A stretch of 64,000 nucleotides of DNA. Origin: Anabaena sp. 4-3 (lineage in GTDB: Bacteria > Cyanobacteriota > Cyanobacteriia > Cyanobacteriales > Nostocaceae). The position numbers were made by a program, and so were the translations under genes. Shown in pieces: positions 37,286-45,186 of this stretch (the first letter of the stretch is position 1; each line of letters begins with the position of its first letter). The notes under the pieces were generated by a model that was given only the letters and a program-made list of their open reading frames with translations, had not been told where the DNA came from and searched no databases. The stretch is from the NCBI RefSeq assembly GCF_001597745.1, contig NZ_LUHJ01000026.1:85908-149907 (forward strand), read 5' to 3'.

Positions 37286-38005
37286 ATGTTAAACTACAAC
37301 TCGTTACTCTGTTTACCATCTTCCGAAGAGCTGCCGAACTCTGAGGATACACCCGTGGATAATGAAATACAATATTTAATTCCGAGTTTACTAAAAGCTT
37401 CTTTGGCTTTAGTTTGGTTAGAGCGATGGGATTGGTATTTTGGTGTAAATATGGGTATTTATTATGACCCAAAAAAGCCAGCGATCGTCCCTGATGGATT
37501 TTTGAGTGTAGGTGTCAAACGTTTTATCGATGGCGATTTGCGTCTCAGTTATGTACTCTGGGAAGAAGAAAATCCGCCAATTCTAGCTCTAGAGGTAACT
37601 TCTCACAAACCTCTGGGCGAATACAGTCACAAAAAAGATATCTACGCTGAATTAGGAGTTTTGTATTATGTTGTGTACAATCCTTTCCGGCGCAAAAAGT
37701 CGCCTTTGGAAGTCTATCGTCTAGAAGATGGCGAATATTACCTGATGTCAGGAAATCCGATTTGGCTACCAGAACTTGGTTTAGGAATTGGTAGAGAACG
37801 AGGACTTTACCAAGGAGTAGCCAGAGAATGGCTTTACTGGTATGACGAGCAAAAACGCCGATTCCTGACACCGGAAGAACGGATAATGGAAGCAGAAGAA
37901 CAGGCTAATATGGCGCAACAGCGTCGTTTAGAAGCTGAACATAGAGTACAAAGGCTGGAAGACAGGTTAAAGGCGTTAGGTTATGAGCCGGAAACTATAG
38001 TTTGA
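37286..38005 (+). CDS. Uma2 family (DUF820) endonuclease-like protein
   Basis: Protein of 239 residues with the PD-(D/E)XK-like Uma2 core: DPKKPAIVPDGFLSVG (Asp, about 75), PPILALEVTSHKP (Glu and the nearby position, about 98-110) and KKDIYAELGVLYYVVYNPF. A C-terminal coiled coil (about 200-239, EERIMEAEEQANMAQQRRLE) is common in the large cyanobacterial Uma2 paralogue family. Biological role unknown; these genes are greatly expanded in cyanobacteria. A hairpin at 38051 follows. Confidence 0.85.
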   Translation: MLNYNSLLCLPSSEELPNSEDTPVDNEIQYLIPSLLKASLALVWLERWDWYFGVNMGIYYDPKKPAIVPDGFLSVGVKRFIDGDLRLSYVLWEEENPPILALEVTSHKPLGEYSHKKDIYAELGVLYYVVYNPFRRKKSPLEVYRLEDGEYYLMSGNPIWLPELGLGIGRERGLYQGVAREWLYWYDEQKRRFLTPEERIMEAEEQANMAQQRRLEAEHRVQRLEDRLKALGYEPETIV

Positions 38006-38050
38006 GATTAGGCGCAATACGGTGTCAAATCTTCAAGTTTTGACTGATGT

Positions 38051-38093
38051 TTAACCTCACGTTAAGTTTTATTTTTCTTGGCGTGAGGTTTAA
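38051..38093. terminator. hairpin after the first Uma2 gene
   Basis: AACCTCACG (38053-38061) pairs with CGTGAGGTT (38082-38090) across a T-rich 20-base loop and is flanked by A/T. Possible terminator for the Uma2 gene; T-run weak. Confidence 0.5.
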
Positions 38094-38303
38094 TTTATAT
38101 ATGTTAATTAATTTGATAGTTTGGGAATTATATCTATATTTTAATTTTAAGTCGATTGCGATCGCGCTATCATCTGTCTGATACAGAAATGTTAAATTTT
38201 ATCGATTACCTCAAGCTACAACTCACCCATAGTTATCAAACTTAGCCGTTATCTATCAGCTGCGTAGCTGAGACACTCTAAAATTTCGTATCACGTAGAA
38301 GTA

Positions 38304-38945
38304 TCACAAACTAGCATTAAAAATCTGTTGTGCAGTTAAATTTAAATCAGGGAAAGTTGCAGATTGAATACGGCTGTCACCTCTAAATTTACTCACACTA
38401 TACTCCCCTTCTTCTAAACAGCAAACCAAAATAGTAGGCTGTTTAGGATTACCTATAAACTCCCTAACTCCTAATCCTGCATAATCCACAATCCAGTATT
38501 CAGGAATTGCCATCTGTACCCTTCGGGAAGGGCTTCGCCCAACATAATCAGCATATTTTTTCAGATAATCATCACGCCAATTTGTACTTACGACTTCAAC
38601 AATTAACGGGATTGATATTCCTTGAGTAACAGTAGATTCCTTTTTCCACAAAGGTTCATTTATTAAATTGGGGCGATTCAACAACAGTATATCTGGCGAG
38701 TAAGCTGATTCATATTCAGGTGGTTTGACTAATGCTGTTTTGGGTATGAAGTAGGGGAGATTTAAACGGATACATTCTCTAGTAATTTCAAAGGCTAAAA
38801 ATCCAATTACTTCTTCATGATCTCCTGTTGGTTGTGGCATTTCGACGACTACCCCATCATGGAGTTCATAACGTTTCCCTGTTTCATCTGGATATATGGC
38901 AACAAATTCATCAAATTTAATCAACTTGCGTAGGGCTTGAGTCAT
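38304..38945 (-). CDS. Uma2 family (DUF820) protein with in-frame repeat insertion
   Basis: Protein of 213 residues. Core: YELHDGVVVEMPQPTGDHEE, SPDILLLNRPNL (Asp), IPLIVEVVSTNWRDDYLKKYADY (as IPLIVEVVSTNWRDDY and the Lys helix) and IPEYWIVDYAGLGVREFIG. Between YADY and IPEYW, where family members normally have two to four residues, this protein carries VGRSPSRRVQMA. That insert is encoded by the palindromic sequence at 38513-38543 (CCCTTCGGGAAGGG/GGCTTCGCCC), a mobile-repeat type sequence. The frame is kept. Activity may or may not survive. Confidence 0.85.
   Translation of the reverse strand: MTQALRKLIKFDEFVAIYPDETGKRYELHDGVVVEMPQPTGDHEEVIGFLAFEITRECIRLNLPYFIPKTALVKPPEYESAYSPDILLLNRPNLINEPLWKKESTVTQGISIPLIVEVVSTNWRDDYLKKYADYVGRSPSRRVQMAIPEYWIVDYAGLGVREFIGNPKQPTILVCCLEEGEYSVSKFRGDSRIQSATFPDLNLTAQQIFNASL
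38513..38543. repeat. palindromic repeat inside a coding sequence
   Basis: CCCTTCGGGAAGGGCTTCGC is a compound palindrome (CCCTTCGGGAAGGG and GGGCTTCGCCC overlap). It accounts for roughly nine to ten extra residues in the Uma2 protein on the minus strand and preserves the frame. Confidence 0.7.
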
Positions 38946-39161
38946 GGCTTATAGCAATTTGTAATTCGTAATTAAGAAAGTCAGATTCAATCTAGTTTTT
39001 CAGGTTAAAATCTTTGCCAAGCATTTTTACAAGACTGCGCTTTATAATTTTAGCTTTCATGGGAGTGCGATGAGCTTAGTCCGCCCGTAAGCACTCGCGA
39101 AACCCATAGTTGATTCTGTATGATCAGGTCATAGAAATTTATATTGTGGTAACAACACTAC

Positions 39162-39395
39162 ATGAACTCAAAGACTGATTTATTAACACGTATTACCCAA
39201 ACTTCTGGTCAATGTGGAGGTCGTCCCTGTATTCGTGGTATGAGAATTCGGGTGAGCGACATTTTAGAAATGTTAGCGGAGAATGTCAGCATTTCTGAGA
39301 TTTTAGAAGATTTTCCCGACCTCGAACCAGAAGATATTCAAGCCTGTTTATTGTTTGCTGCACGCCGAACTGATTTCCCCCGACTGACAGCATGA
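39162..39395 (+). CDS. DUF433 antitoxin-like protein
   Basis: Protein of 77 residues with the DUF433 pattern: GGRPCIRGMRIRVSDILEML (about 20-39), then ILEDFPDLEPEDIQACLLFAA. DUF433 proteins have a helix-turn-helix-like fold and typically accompany DUF5615 PIN-like toxins. Its TGA overlaps the toxin ATG (ATGA at 39392-39395), the usual arrangement for co-translation. The antitoxin is intact while the toxin is frameshifted. Confidence 0.9.
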   Translation: MNSKTDLLTRITQTSGQCGGRPCIRGMRIRVSDILEMLAENVSISEILEDFPDLEPEDIQACLLFAARRTDFPRLTA

Positions 39396-39711
39396 ACATT
39401 TGGATTGATGCTCAGTTACCTCCTACATTAGCAAGCTGGCTCAATGAAACCTTTGAGGTAGAGCTACTGCACTACGAGAGCTTGGATTACGAGATGCTAA
39501 AGATGTTGAGATTTTTGATGCAGCACGAGCTAGTGATGCGGTCATTATGACCAAAGATAGCGACTTTGTGGACTTGGTTTGTCGCTTGGGAACACCACCG
39601 CAAATTATCTGGCTTACTTGTGGTAATGTAACAAATCGTAACTTGCGGCGAATAATGGCGATCGCTTTTCCTGATTTCTACAACAGCTACGCCAAGGAGA
39701 AGCCATTGTAG
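39392..39711 (+). pseudogene. DUF5615 PIN-like toxin gene, frameshifted
   Basis: The frame starts MNIWIDAQLPPTLASWLNET then goes astray and stops early. A shift of one base near 39461-39465 restores ALRELGLRDAKDVEIFDAAR, VIMTKDSDFVDLV (acidic PIN residues), GTPPQIIWLTCGNVTN and a stop at 39709. The full product would be about 106 residues. A missing base in GAGCTACTG, read as VEATALRE when restored, is the simplest explanation. Either the toxin was inactivated, or this is a sequencing error; programmed shifting is less likely. Confidence 0.8.
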
Positions 39712-40052
39712 AAATCAGCAGTCGTTGATGATTGTAGTGCAGGAGTAATGAGTGCGATCGCTCATCTACTGTACTGTATTGAAGATGCGATAGCCGTTCA
39801 CTTAGCGTCTCGCTCCAGAAGGCTTAAGCGAAGCTTATCGCCTACGGCGGAGCGTAAGCCCATTGCACTAAACATTTTGAGATTGCATCACTCACTAAAT
39901 ACTTAGCTTTATCAAAGTTTTACACATTTCTCCTTAATAAATGTTTATTTACCTGTTTTACGGGGAACAATTACATATAAGGATATCCCTGTTTAGTCAG
40001 GACAAGTTGTAATTAGGTATTTATATAAGCAAATCAGATTTGGGAGTATTTC
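39712..40052. other. spacer with palindromic repeats
   Basis: Contains an inverted, GC-rich dispersed-repeat type sequence at about 39798-39860 (CTTAAGCGAAGCTTATCGCC and GGCGGAGCGTAAGCCC). No gene seen. AT-rich from 39890 to the next start, likely the promoter of the two-gene module. Confidence 0.5.
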
Positions 40053-41024
40053 ATGATTCCAATCATTTTGGGTGCTGCTGCTTTAGCTAGTGCTGCTATT
40101 GGAGCAGTCAAAGGTGTTGAAGGCGTTAGCAACATGAATCAGGCTAAGGAAATTGGCGAACGCGCTCAAAAGCGTCATGATCAGGCTGTCAGGCAATTAA
40201 AAACCGAATGGGAAGCAACTAACAAACTGGCAGAAGAGTATGGTCAACTGCAACTTGATATTATGATGCGTACAATTGGACGCTTTGTTGACTTTATTGA
40301 ACGCAACATGGGTAAAGGGAAACAAAGTCAAAAGGAATTTTTAGAGGGGTTGGATGGAATTTCAGTTCAACAGATTAAGGAATATAAAACTGCCGTCTTA
40401 GAAGCTGAACAGTTTTTCAAAGGTGGTGCTAAGGCAATTGGCGCGGCGGCGGCTGGTTATGGTGGTGCAATGAGTCTTGCTACCTCTGTAGGAGTTGCTA
40501 GTACCGGAGCCGCTATTTCAGGACTCAGTGGAGCAGCAGCTTGGAATGCAACTCTAGCATGGCTAGGTGGTGGCTCATTAGCTGCTGGTGGTGGTGGTAT
40601 GGCTCTTGGTTCTATTGTTTTGGGTGGTATTACTGTTGGCCCTGCTGTCCTAATAGGAGGTTTTGTATTGGCTGGTGAAGGAGAAAAAGCGTTAACAAAG
40701 GCGCGAGAGTACGAAGCTGAAGTCAACATTGCAATTGCTAAAATTCAAGCTGCCAAAGACTTCATGCAACAAGTACAACGACGAATTAAAGAGTTAAGGG
40801 ATTTGGTTAACTCTCTTAACAACTGTGCTGTTCTAGGTTTGAATGAACTTGAATCTTTACCATCATTTAATAAAAACAGAGATGCTAGTAAATTCCAACA
40901 GGTAGGGCTTTTAGTAACAGCACTAGCAGAAATTATGAAAACCCCTGTTCTAGATAGTGAAGGACAGCTGAATCCTGTTACTGCGACTATCCAAGCTAAG
41001 TATCGTACTCTTGGAGGCAATTAG
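40053..41024 (+). CDS. glycine-rich membrane-associated protein of unknown function (module gene 1)
   Basis: Protein of 323 residues in three parts. An N-terminal short hydrophobic helix (ILGAAALASAAIGAVKGVEG) leads into a charged helical coiled-coil-like section (about 28-120). A long Ala/Gly-rich hydrophobic core (about 122-215, with GGGSLAAGGGGMALGSIVLGG and VGPAVLIGGFVLAGEGEKAL) has glycine-zipper character and could form one or two membrane hairpins. A C-terminal helical part (about 215-323) has a second coiled coil. I recognise no named family. Its partner follows after two bases. The shape recalls helical pore-forming or membrane-remodelling proteins, which is inference only. Confidence 0.7.
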   Translation: MIPIILGAAALASAAIGAVKGVEGVSNMNQAKEIGERAQKRHDQAVRQLKTEWEATNKLAEEYGQLQLDIMMRTIGRFVDFIERNMGKGKQSQKEFLEGLDGISVQQIKEYKTAVLEAEQFFKGGAKAIGAAAAGYGGAMSLATSVGVASTGAAISGLSGAAAWNATLAWLGGGSLAAGGGGMALGSIVLGGITVGPAVLIGGFVLAGEGEKALTKAREYEAEVNIAIAKIQAAKDFMQQVQRRIKELRDLVNSLNNCAVLGLNELESLPSFNKNRDASKFQQVGLLVTALAEIMKTPVLDSEGQLNPVTATIQAKYRTLGGN

Positions 41025-41026
41025 GA

Positions 41027-41434
41027 ATGTCAGCAAAGAAACTTACTACAGCAGTAGTTAAGGAATTTACCAATCCTGCTGAATACTTGCAGCAAATGGT
41101 ATCAGCTTACACTGATTACTTAACAATTGCTGAACAAGAACAGACAAAGCGTAGAGAAATTGAAGCTTGGGAAAAAGAAACAATTACCAAACTTAACGCC
41201 CAGCGAGACTTGCTGATAGCTTATCTTGATAGGTCTTTTGATGAACGTGCAGACAATTTTCGCGCTTTATTTGCTGTCGTTGATAGTGCGATCGCATCTG
41301 GTAATAATGAGCAGTTAGCTCTTGCTTTAAATTCAATCACAGAAATAGCTAAATCTAGTCCATTTAAAGACTTCGCAAATTTAGCTTCTGTCCGTGCTGC
41401 CCTAAATGATCCTAACCACGAATGGACATTTTAA
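41027..41434 (+). CDS. helical partner protein of unknown function (module gene 2)
   Basis: Protein of 135 residues, all-helical and highly charged. RREIEAWEKETITKLNAQRD and LLIAYLDRSFDERADNF are the most distinctive stretches, and the C-terminal block ITEIAKSSPFKDFANLASVR follows. I believe close homologues occur scattered in distant bacteria, including enterobacteria, which suggests a mobile two-gene module, but I know no name. A GGAGG 9 bases upstream lies inside the end of gene 1; the intergenic distance is two bases, so the two are co-translated. Confidence 0.7.
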   Translation: MSAKKLTTAVVKEFTNPAEYLQQMVSAYTDYLTIAEQEQTKRREIEAWEKETITKLNAQRDLLIAYLDRSFDERADNFRALFAVVDSAIASGNNEQLALALNSITEIAKSSPFKDFANLASVRAALNDPNHEWTF

Positions 41435-41471
41435 TTTTGTAACTCTATTAAAACTAATTGTACATCGATTT

Positions 41472-41503
41472 TGTAGAGATGCCTACAATGAATTGCATCT
41501 CTA
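41472..41503. terminator. palindromic repeat acting as bidirectional terminator
   Basis: TGTAGAGATGC pairs with GCATCTCTACA over a 10-base loop, between convergent genes. Member of the TGTAGAGACGT repeat family seen at 44657, 44722 and 48087. Confidence 0.55.
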
Positions 41504-41514
41504 CACTTTCTTGT

Positions 41515-41772
41515 TTATTTGTTAATTCGCTCCAATTCCTCACGTAACACTCGCCGTAACGTTTCTGCCAATGGTTCACGCTGTTGCTGAATATACTCAC
41601 GCAACGCATCGTTAATCAATGTTTGGTAATTTCCCCCGCCTGCTAGGTGAACTTGCTCACGAAACCATGCTAATATTTCATCATCTAGAGAAATTGTAAT
41701 TCGAGTTTTCCCCGGTGTTGTTGGCTCAATCGCTCCTCGCTTTCCTTGGCTAAAATCATACTCAGTTTCCAT
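41515..41772 (-). CDS. BrnA-like (CopG/ribbon-helix-helix) antitoxin, orphan
   Basis: Protein of 85 residues. TRITISLDDEILAWFREQVH and GGNYQTLINDALREYI form the ribbon-helix-helix of BrnA/CopG antitoxins, followed by a charged helix. BrnA is normally encoded after its BrnT toxin; here no BrnT is present and the gene follows a LapA-like gene after two bases. It may be a stand-alone regulator or an anti-addiction relic. Confidence 0.8.
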   Translation of the reverse strand: METEYDFSQGKRGAIEPTTPGKTRITISLDDEILAWFREQVHLAGGGNYQTLINDALREYIQQQREPLAETLRRVLREELERINK

Positions 41773-41774
41773 AA

Positions 41775-42047
41775 CTAAAAATCTTCATCATCAACGAAAA
41801 ATTCCGCGTCTTCTTCCAAGCGAGAATTACTAGAATTTCCCAGACCCCAAAGAGGTTGTAAAATAGCGACACCAATCAACCCTACACCAGCACTGAACGC
41901 CAGCACTAAACCCACTGGTATTTGAATTGATTGGAAGGTTAAGAATTTTAACGATACAGGTGTGGCATTCTGCACGGAAATAACCGCGATCGCCACTACC
42001 CAAACCGCTACAATCAAAGATATCAACAAATTAGCCAAGCTTTTCAT
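41775..42047 (-). CDS. LapA/DUF1049 domain membrane protein
   Basis: From the ATG at 42047, 90 residues with two membrane helices (about 3-24 and 44-66) flanking AVISVQNATPVSLKFLTFQS, the DUF1049 signature, and an acidic tail EEDAEFFVDDEDF. The upstream extension of the frame (12 residues) lies in tandem-repeat sequence and is not likely translated. The acidic tail resembles that of the protein at 7329-8033. Immediately upstream of the BrnA-like gene. Confidence 0.8.
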   Translation of the reverse strand: MKSLANLLISLIVAVWVVAIAVISVQNATPVSLKFLTFQSIQIPVGLVLAFSAGVGLIGVAILQPLWGLGNSSNSRLEEDAEFFVDDEDF

Positions 42048-42127
42048 AAAAAAATCAAACCACAGATAGATGCAGATGTACACAGATAGTCTCAGTATTC
42101 ATCTGCGTACATCTGCGGTCTAAGCTC

Positions 42128-43552
42128 CTATCCTAACTTAGAAATCGCACTTTCCATTTCTTGGGCAAGTTGGCTAAGTTTCTCAGGTGAATTGGTTTCT
42201 AAGTAAACGCGCACCAATGGCTCAGTACCAGAAGGACGCAACAATACCCAGCTACCTTCTTCTAAATACAGCTTAATTCCGTCCTTACGTCCAACTTCCT
42301 TAACTTTAATCCCGGCTACCTCTGAAGGCGGATTTTTGGTATAGGAATCAATCACAGCATTTTTATGTGATTCTGTCAAGTGTAAGTCCAGACGCTTGTT
42401 ATATAGCGGGCCGTCAGCTTCGGCGATCGCTTCTTTGACTAATTGACTCAAAGGTTTGCCTTCGTAGGCGATCGCCTCCGCTATGAGCATATCAGCTAAA
42501 ACGCCGTCTTTTTCGGGAATATGTCCAATTACACTTAAACCGCCTGATTCTTCACCCCCAATCAGCACGGCAGTTTCCCGCATTTTTTCACCAATGTATT
42601 TAAAGCCGACTGGTGTCTCATAAATTGGCAAGCCGTATTTAGCGGCAAAGTTATCCAGTAGGTGAGTTGTCGCCACTGTGCGGACTATCGCGCCGCTTTT
42701 ACCTTTGTTTTTGATTAAATGTCTAGCTAACACTAACAGCACAGTGTTAGGGGTGAGAACATTGCCTAATTCATCCACGATCCCAAAGCGATCGCTATCG
42801 CCATCAGTCGCCAAGCCCAAATCTGCATGATCTCGGCGCACAGCTTCCACTAATTCTACAAGCTGTTCTCCCTTGGGTTCTGGCATTCCACCACCAAACA
42901 GCACATCGCGCCAAGTGTGAAATGTTTCTAATTGTGTACCACTTTGTTCCAACACTTCATCTAAATAGCCACGGGATGTAGAATATAACGCATCATACTT
43001 GACTTTTAGCTGTGCGCTCTTAATTCGTTCCACATCCAGCAATGTATAGATAAATTGGAGATAGTCTGGTTTGGGATCGAAAATAGAAATTGAACCGGAT
43101 GGTTTGCCACTGGGCAACTCATCTGATGCAGTTTCTATATTTGCCACAATAGTATCAGTAATTTCTGGAGTGGCAGGCCCGGCATAGTCAGGGATATATT
43201 TAATCCCACAGTAAGGTGCTGGATTATGACTAGCAGTAAACATCAAAGCCCCAGCCGAATTCAGGTGACGGGCGTTATAAGCGATTACTGGTGTAGGGCA
43301 ATCCCGATCAGTAACTTTAACATTCCAACCTAAATCAGCTAACACCTGGGCGGCTGTCTGGGCAAACTGATCAGCTAAAAACCGCGTATCGTAAGCAATC
43401 AGAACTGGTCTATCTTTACTGTAGGCTGTTTCCAAGTAACTTGCGATCGCTCTTGTGACTTTCCGCACGTTGGGAAAAGTAAAGTCATCGGCGATAATTC
43501 CTCGCCATCCATCAGTCCCAAATTTTATCTTGCTGGAATTGCTACCGCTCAT
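42128..43552 (-). CDS. phosphoglucomutase/phosphomannomutase family protein
   Basis: Alpha-D-phosphohexomutase of 474 residues from the ATG at 43552 (the frame continues to 43666, but the extra 38 residues are not family-like). IKFGTDGWRGIIADDFTF opens domain 1; the phosphoserine loop is MFTASHNPAPYCGIK (about 100-115). The metal-binding loop LATDGDSDRFGIVD is at about 241, the sugar-specificity loop GGEESGGLSVIGHIPEKDG near 325, and phosphate-binding LRPSGTEPLVRVY near 440. Probably interconverts glucose or mannose 1- and 6-phosphates; exact specificity uncertain. Diverges from the nuclease gene. Confidence 0.94.
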   Translation of the reverse strand: MSGSNSSKIKFGTDGWRGIIADDFTFPNVRKVTRAIASYLETAYSKDRPVLIAYDTRFLADQFAQTAAQVLADLGWNVKVTDRDCPTPVIAYNARHLNSAGALMFTASHNPAPYCGIKYIPDYAGPATPEITDTIVANIETASDELPSGKPSGSISIFDPKPDYLQFIYTLLDVERIKSAQLKVKYDALYSTSRGYLDEVLEQSGTQLETFHTWRDVLFGGGMPEPKGEQLVELVEAVRRDHADLGLATDGDSDRFGIVDELGNVLTPNTVLLVLARHLIKNKGKSGAIVRTVATTHLLDNFAAKYGLPIYETPVGFKYIGEKMRETAVLIGGEESGGLSVIGHIPEKDGVLADMLIAEAIAYEGKPLSQLVKEAIAEADGPLYNKRLDLHLTESHKNAVIDSYTKNPPSEVAGIKVKEVGRKDGIKLYLEEGSWVLLRPSGTEPLVRVYLETNSPEKLSQLAQEMESAISKLG

Positions 43553-43659
43553 GTTTGCCACTCTCTCCCATATTTTGTGAACTCTATTAGGAAGCTTCCC
43601 GCAAAGCGTGCGTAGCTGCAAGCATCCTCCACCGTATTTTTTCTCACTGCTATTGAGCA

Positions 43660-44523
43660 ATGTCAACCCCCGAAAGACTTTTTGTTAGTTATCACCTCTG
43701 GTCTTTAGTAGCCCCAGCTAAAGGACAAGAACGCTGGCACTGTCAAATGAGGCGGGGGTTTATCAAAGCACGTCAACACGAACCACAAGTCAAAGCATTA
43801 TTGAATCAGGCTACCGCACCTCAGCGAATCGGGATACTCGCCCAAAAAGGCATTTATGAATTTCATCATAATGGACATTTGTTAACTAGATCCGACGGAG
43901 TAGAACAAGTTGCCAAATTACTCAAATTGAGTCACACGGCTTTACAAGTGCAACAGCGAGTGTTACAAATTTTGAAAAAATATTATGAAGCTCCCTTACT
44001 TTTAGGTAAACGGATTCTGCAATTAACTCGTGGTGATGAAGGTTTTCCTAAACCGATTTTGATTGAAAAAGATAATTATCGCTTCCGGTTATATGCCGCA
44101 ATGGACTGCGTTTTTATAGATTCAGATGCTCAAACTTTACATATTGTAGATTTTAAAACAGGTAAATCTAATTTCGATATCAGACAAGCATTAGTGTATT
44201 TATTAGCTGCTAGTTATCTTTACCCTGGTAGGCAAGCTGTCGCCTCATTTTATAATCTAGAATTTTGTCACGAATCAGAATTAATTCGGTTGAAAAATAG
44301 CGAATTAGAAGCTTTGAAATTTGAGTTAGTTAATATTGCCAAAAAACACCAACAAGATTTACAAGACTACCAAGAATCAATTAAGAGTTTTCCGGAAATA
44401 TTTCCGCCTAACCCTGGTTATCACTGTCGTTATTGTCCATTTAAATCTATATGTGAGTTTTCTGCTTATTCATCTCAACCACATCACCATACAGGAGAAA
44501 TAAAAGCTAAAAACTCTAAGTAA
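43660..44523 (+). CDS. PD-(D/E)XK nuclease superfamily protein (RecB/Cas4-like fold)
   Basis: Protein of 287 residues. The nuclease core reads LYAAMDCVFIDSDAQTLHIV (Asp) then DFKTGKSN (D..K motif, about 165-173) and a Gln/Tyr helix QALVYLLAASYLYP. A C-terminal YHCRYCPFKSICEF (about 262-275) supplies three cysteines of an iron-sulfur-like or zinc cluster with no obvious fourth partner nearby. It is not next to CRISPR genes, so it is not a Cas4 by context. Probably a cyanobacterial DNA-repair-type single-strand nuclease; target unknown. Confidence 0.8.
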   Translation: MSTPERLFVSYHLWSLVAPAKGQERWHCQMRRGFIKARQHEPQVKALLNQATAPQRIGILAQKGIYEFHHNGHLLTRSDGVEQVAKLLKLSHTALQVQQRVLQILKKYYEAPLLLGKRILQLTRGDEGFPKPILIEKDNYRFRLYAAMDCVFIDSDAQTLHIVDFKTGKSNFDIRQALVYLLAASYLYPGRQAVASFYNLEFCHESELIRLKNSELEALKFELVNIAKKHQQDLQDYQESIKSFPEIFPPNPGYHCRYCPFKSICEFSAYSSQPHHHTGEIKAKNSK

Positions 44524-44827
44524 GTTCGTAGTCAGGACTTTAGTCCTTCTTTTAGGACTAAAGTAGGGGCGGGTTCACCGATATCCTTGTTAATAATTGA
44601 TGATATCTGTCAACCCGCCCCTACTACAAACCTTACCTATTAACTTTTTTCCTAGATGTAGAGACGTTATACATAACATCTCTACATTATTTACAGCAAA
44701 TCTCCGCTAAATAAACCCCAGTGTAGAGACGTTGCATGCAACGTCTCTACAAGGTTTTGAAATTTACTTTTGTGGTTCATGTACCTGAAAATTGCTGTAT
44801 TTGATGCAGCCTTACATAAAATTGGGA
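44524..44827. repeat. repeat-dense spacer with three palindromic elements
   Basis: GGACTTTAGTCC fragment (44530), an element at 44657-44687 (TGTAGAGACGTTAT / ATAACATCTCTACA) and a perfect 30-base palindrome at 44722-44751 (TGTAGAGACGTTGCA and its reverse complement). No gene. The region lies between convergent genes and could terminate both. Confidence 0.75.
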
Positions 44828-45067
44828 TTACATCTTACCGCGCTGCATCACTTCTTGTAGGTGATGACGAATTTCTTGAGCTTGCTCAATTTCCGACTGG
44901 CGTAATTTTTGGAATAACTCTACACAAGGTTGGGAATTAACAGCTTTTGCATCTTCTATGTAAGTCTCATAAGCTCTCACCGCTTCCGCCTTATTCTGTA
45001 GCACTGTGAGAAAGTCATATTCTAAGTTGCTGATAGGTTCTTGAGAATGTCCGTTACCTTTAGTCAT
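44828..45067 (-). CDS. small helical protein, ferritin-like character, unknown function
   Basis: Protein of 79 residues. Two amphipathic helices: ISNLEYDFLTVLQNKAEAVR and the stretch around EIEQAQEIRHHLQEVMQRGK. The pattern of Glu and His with an i+3/i+4 spacing resembles half of a ferritin-like bundle, and similar small proteins are conserved in cyanobacteria (recollection). It would need to dimerise to form a bundle. Function unknown. Confidence 0.6.
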   Translation of the reverse strand: MTKGNGHSQEPISNLEYDFLTVLQNKAEAVRAYETYIEDAKAVNSQPCVELFQKLRQSEIEQAQEIRHHLQEVMQRGKM

Positions 45068-45186
45068 TATTTTACTCTCCGGTTAGGCTGTTAATTAATT
45101 TCTACTCATGTTTACGGAGTTATTCATCCACCTAAAAGGGTAGGAAAAAGTACAAACATTGCTGAGGCGATGAGCGTAGCTTGCTT

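Noticed and set aside
43660..44523. Cas4 / CRISPR association of the PD-(D/E)XK protein
   Set aside because: No CRISPR repeats or cas genes in the window, and the cysteine set is incomplete for a Cas4 cluster by eye.
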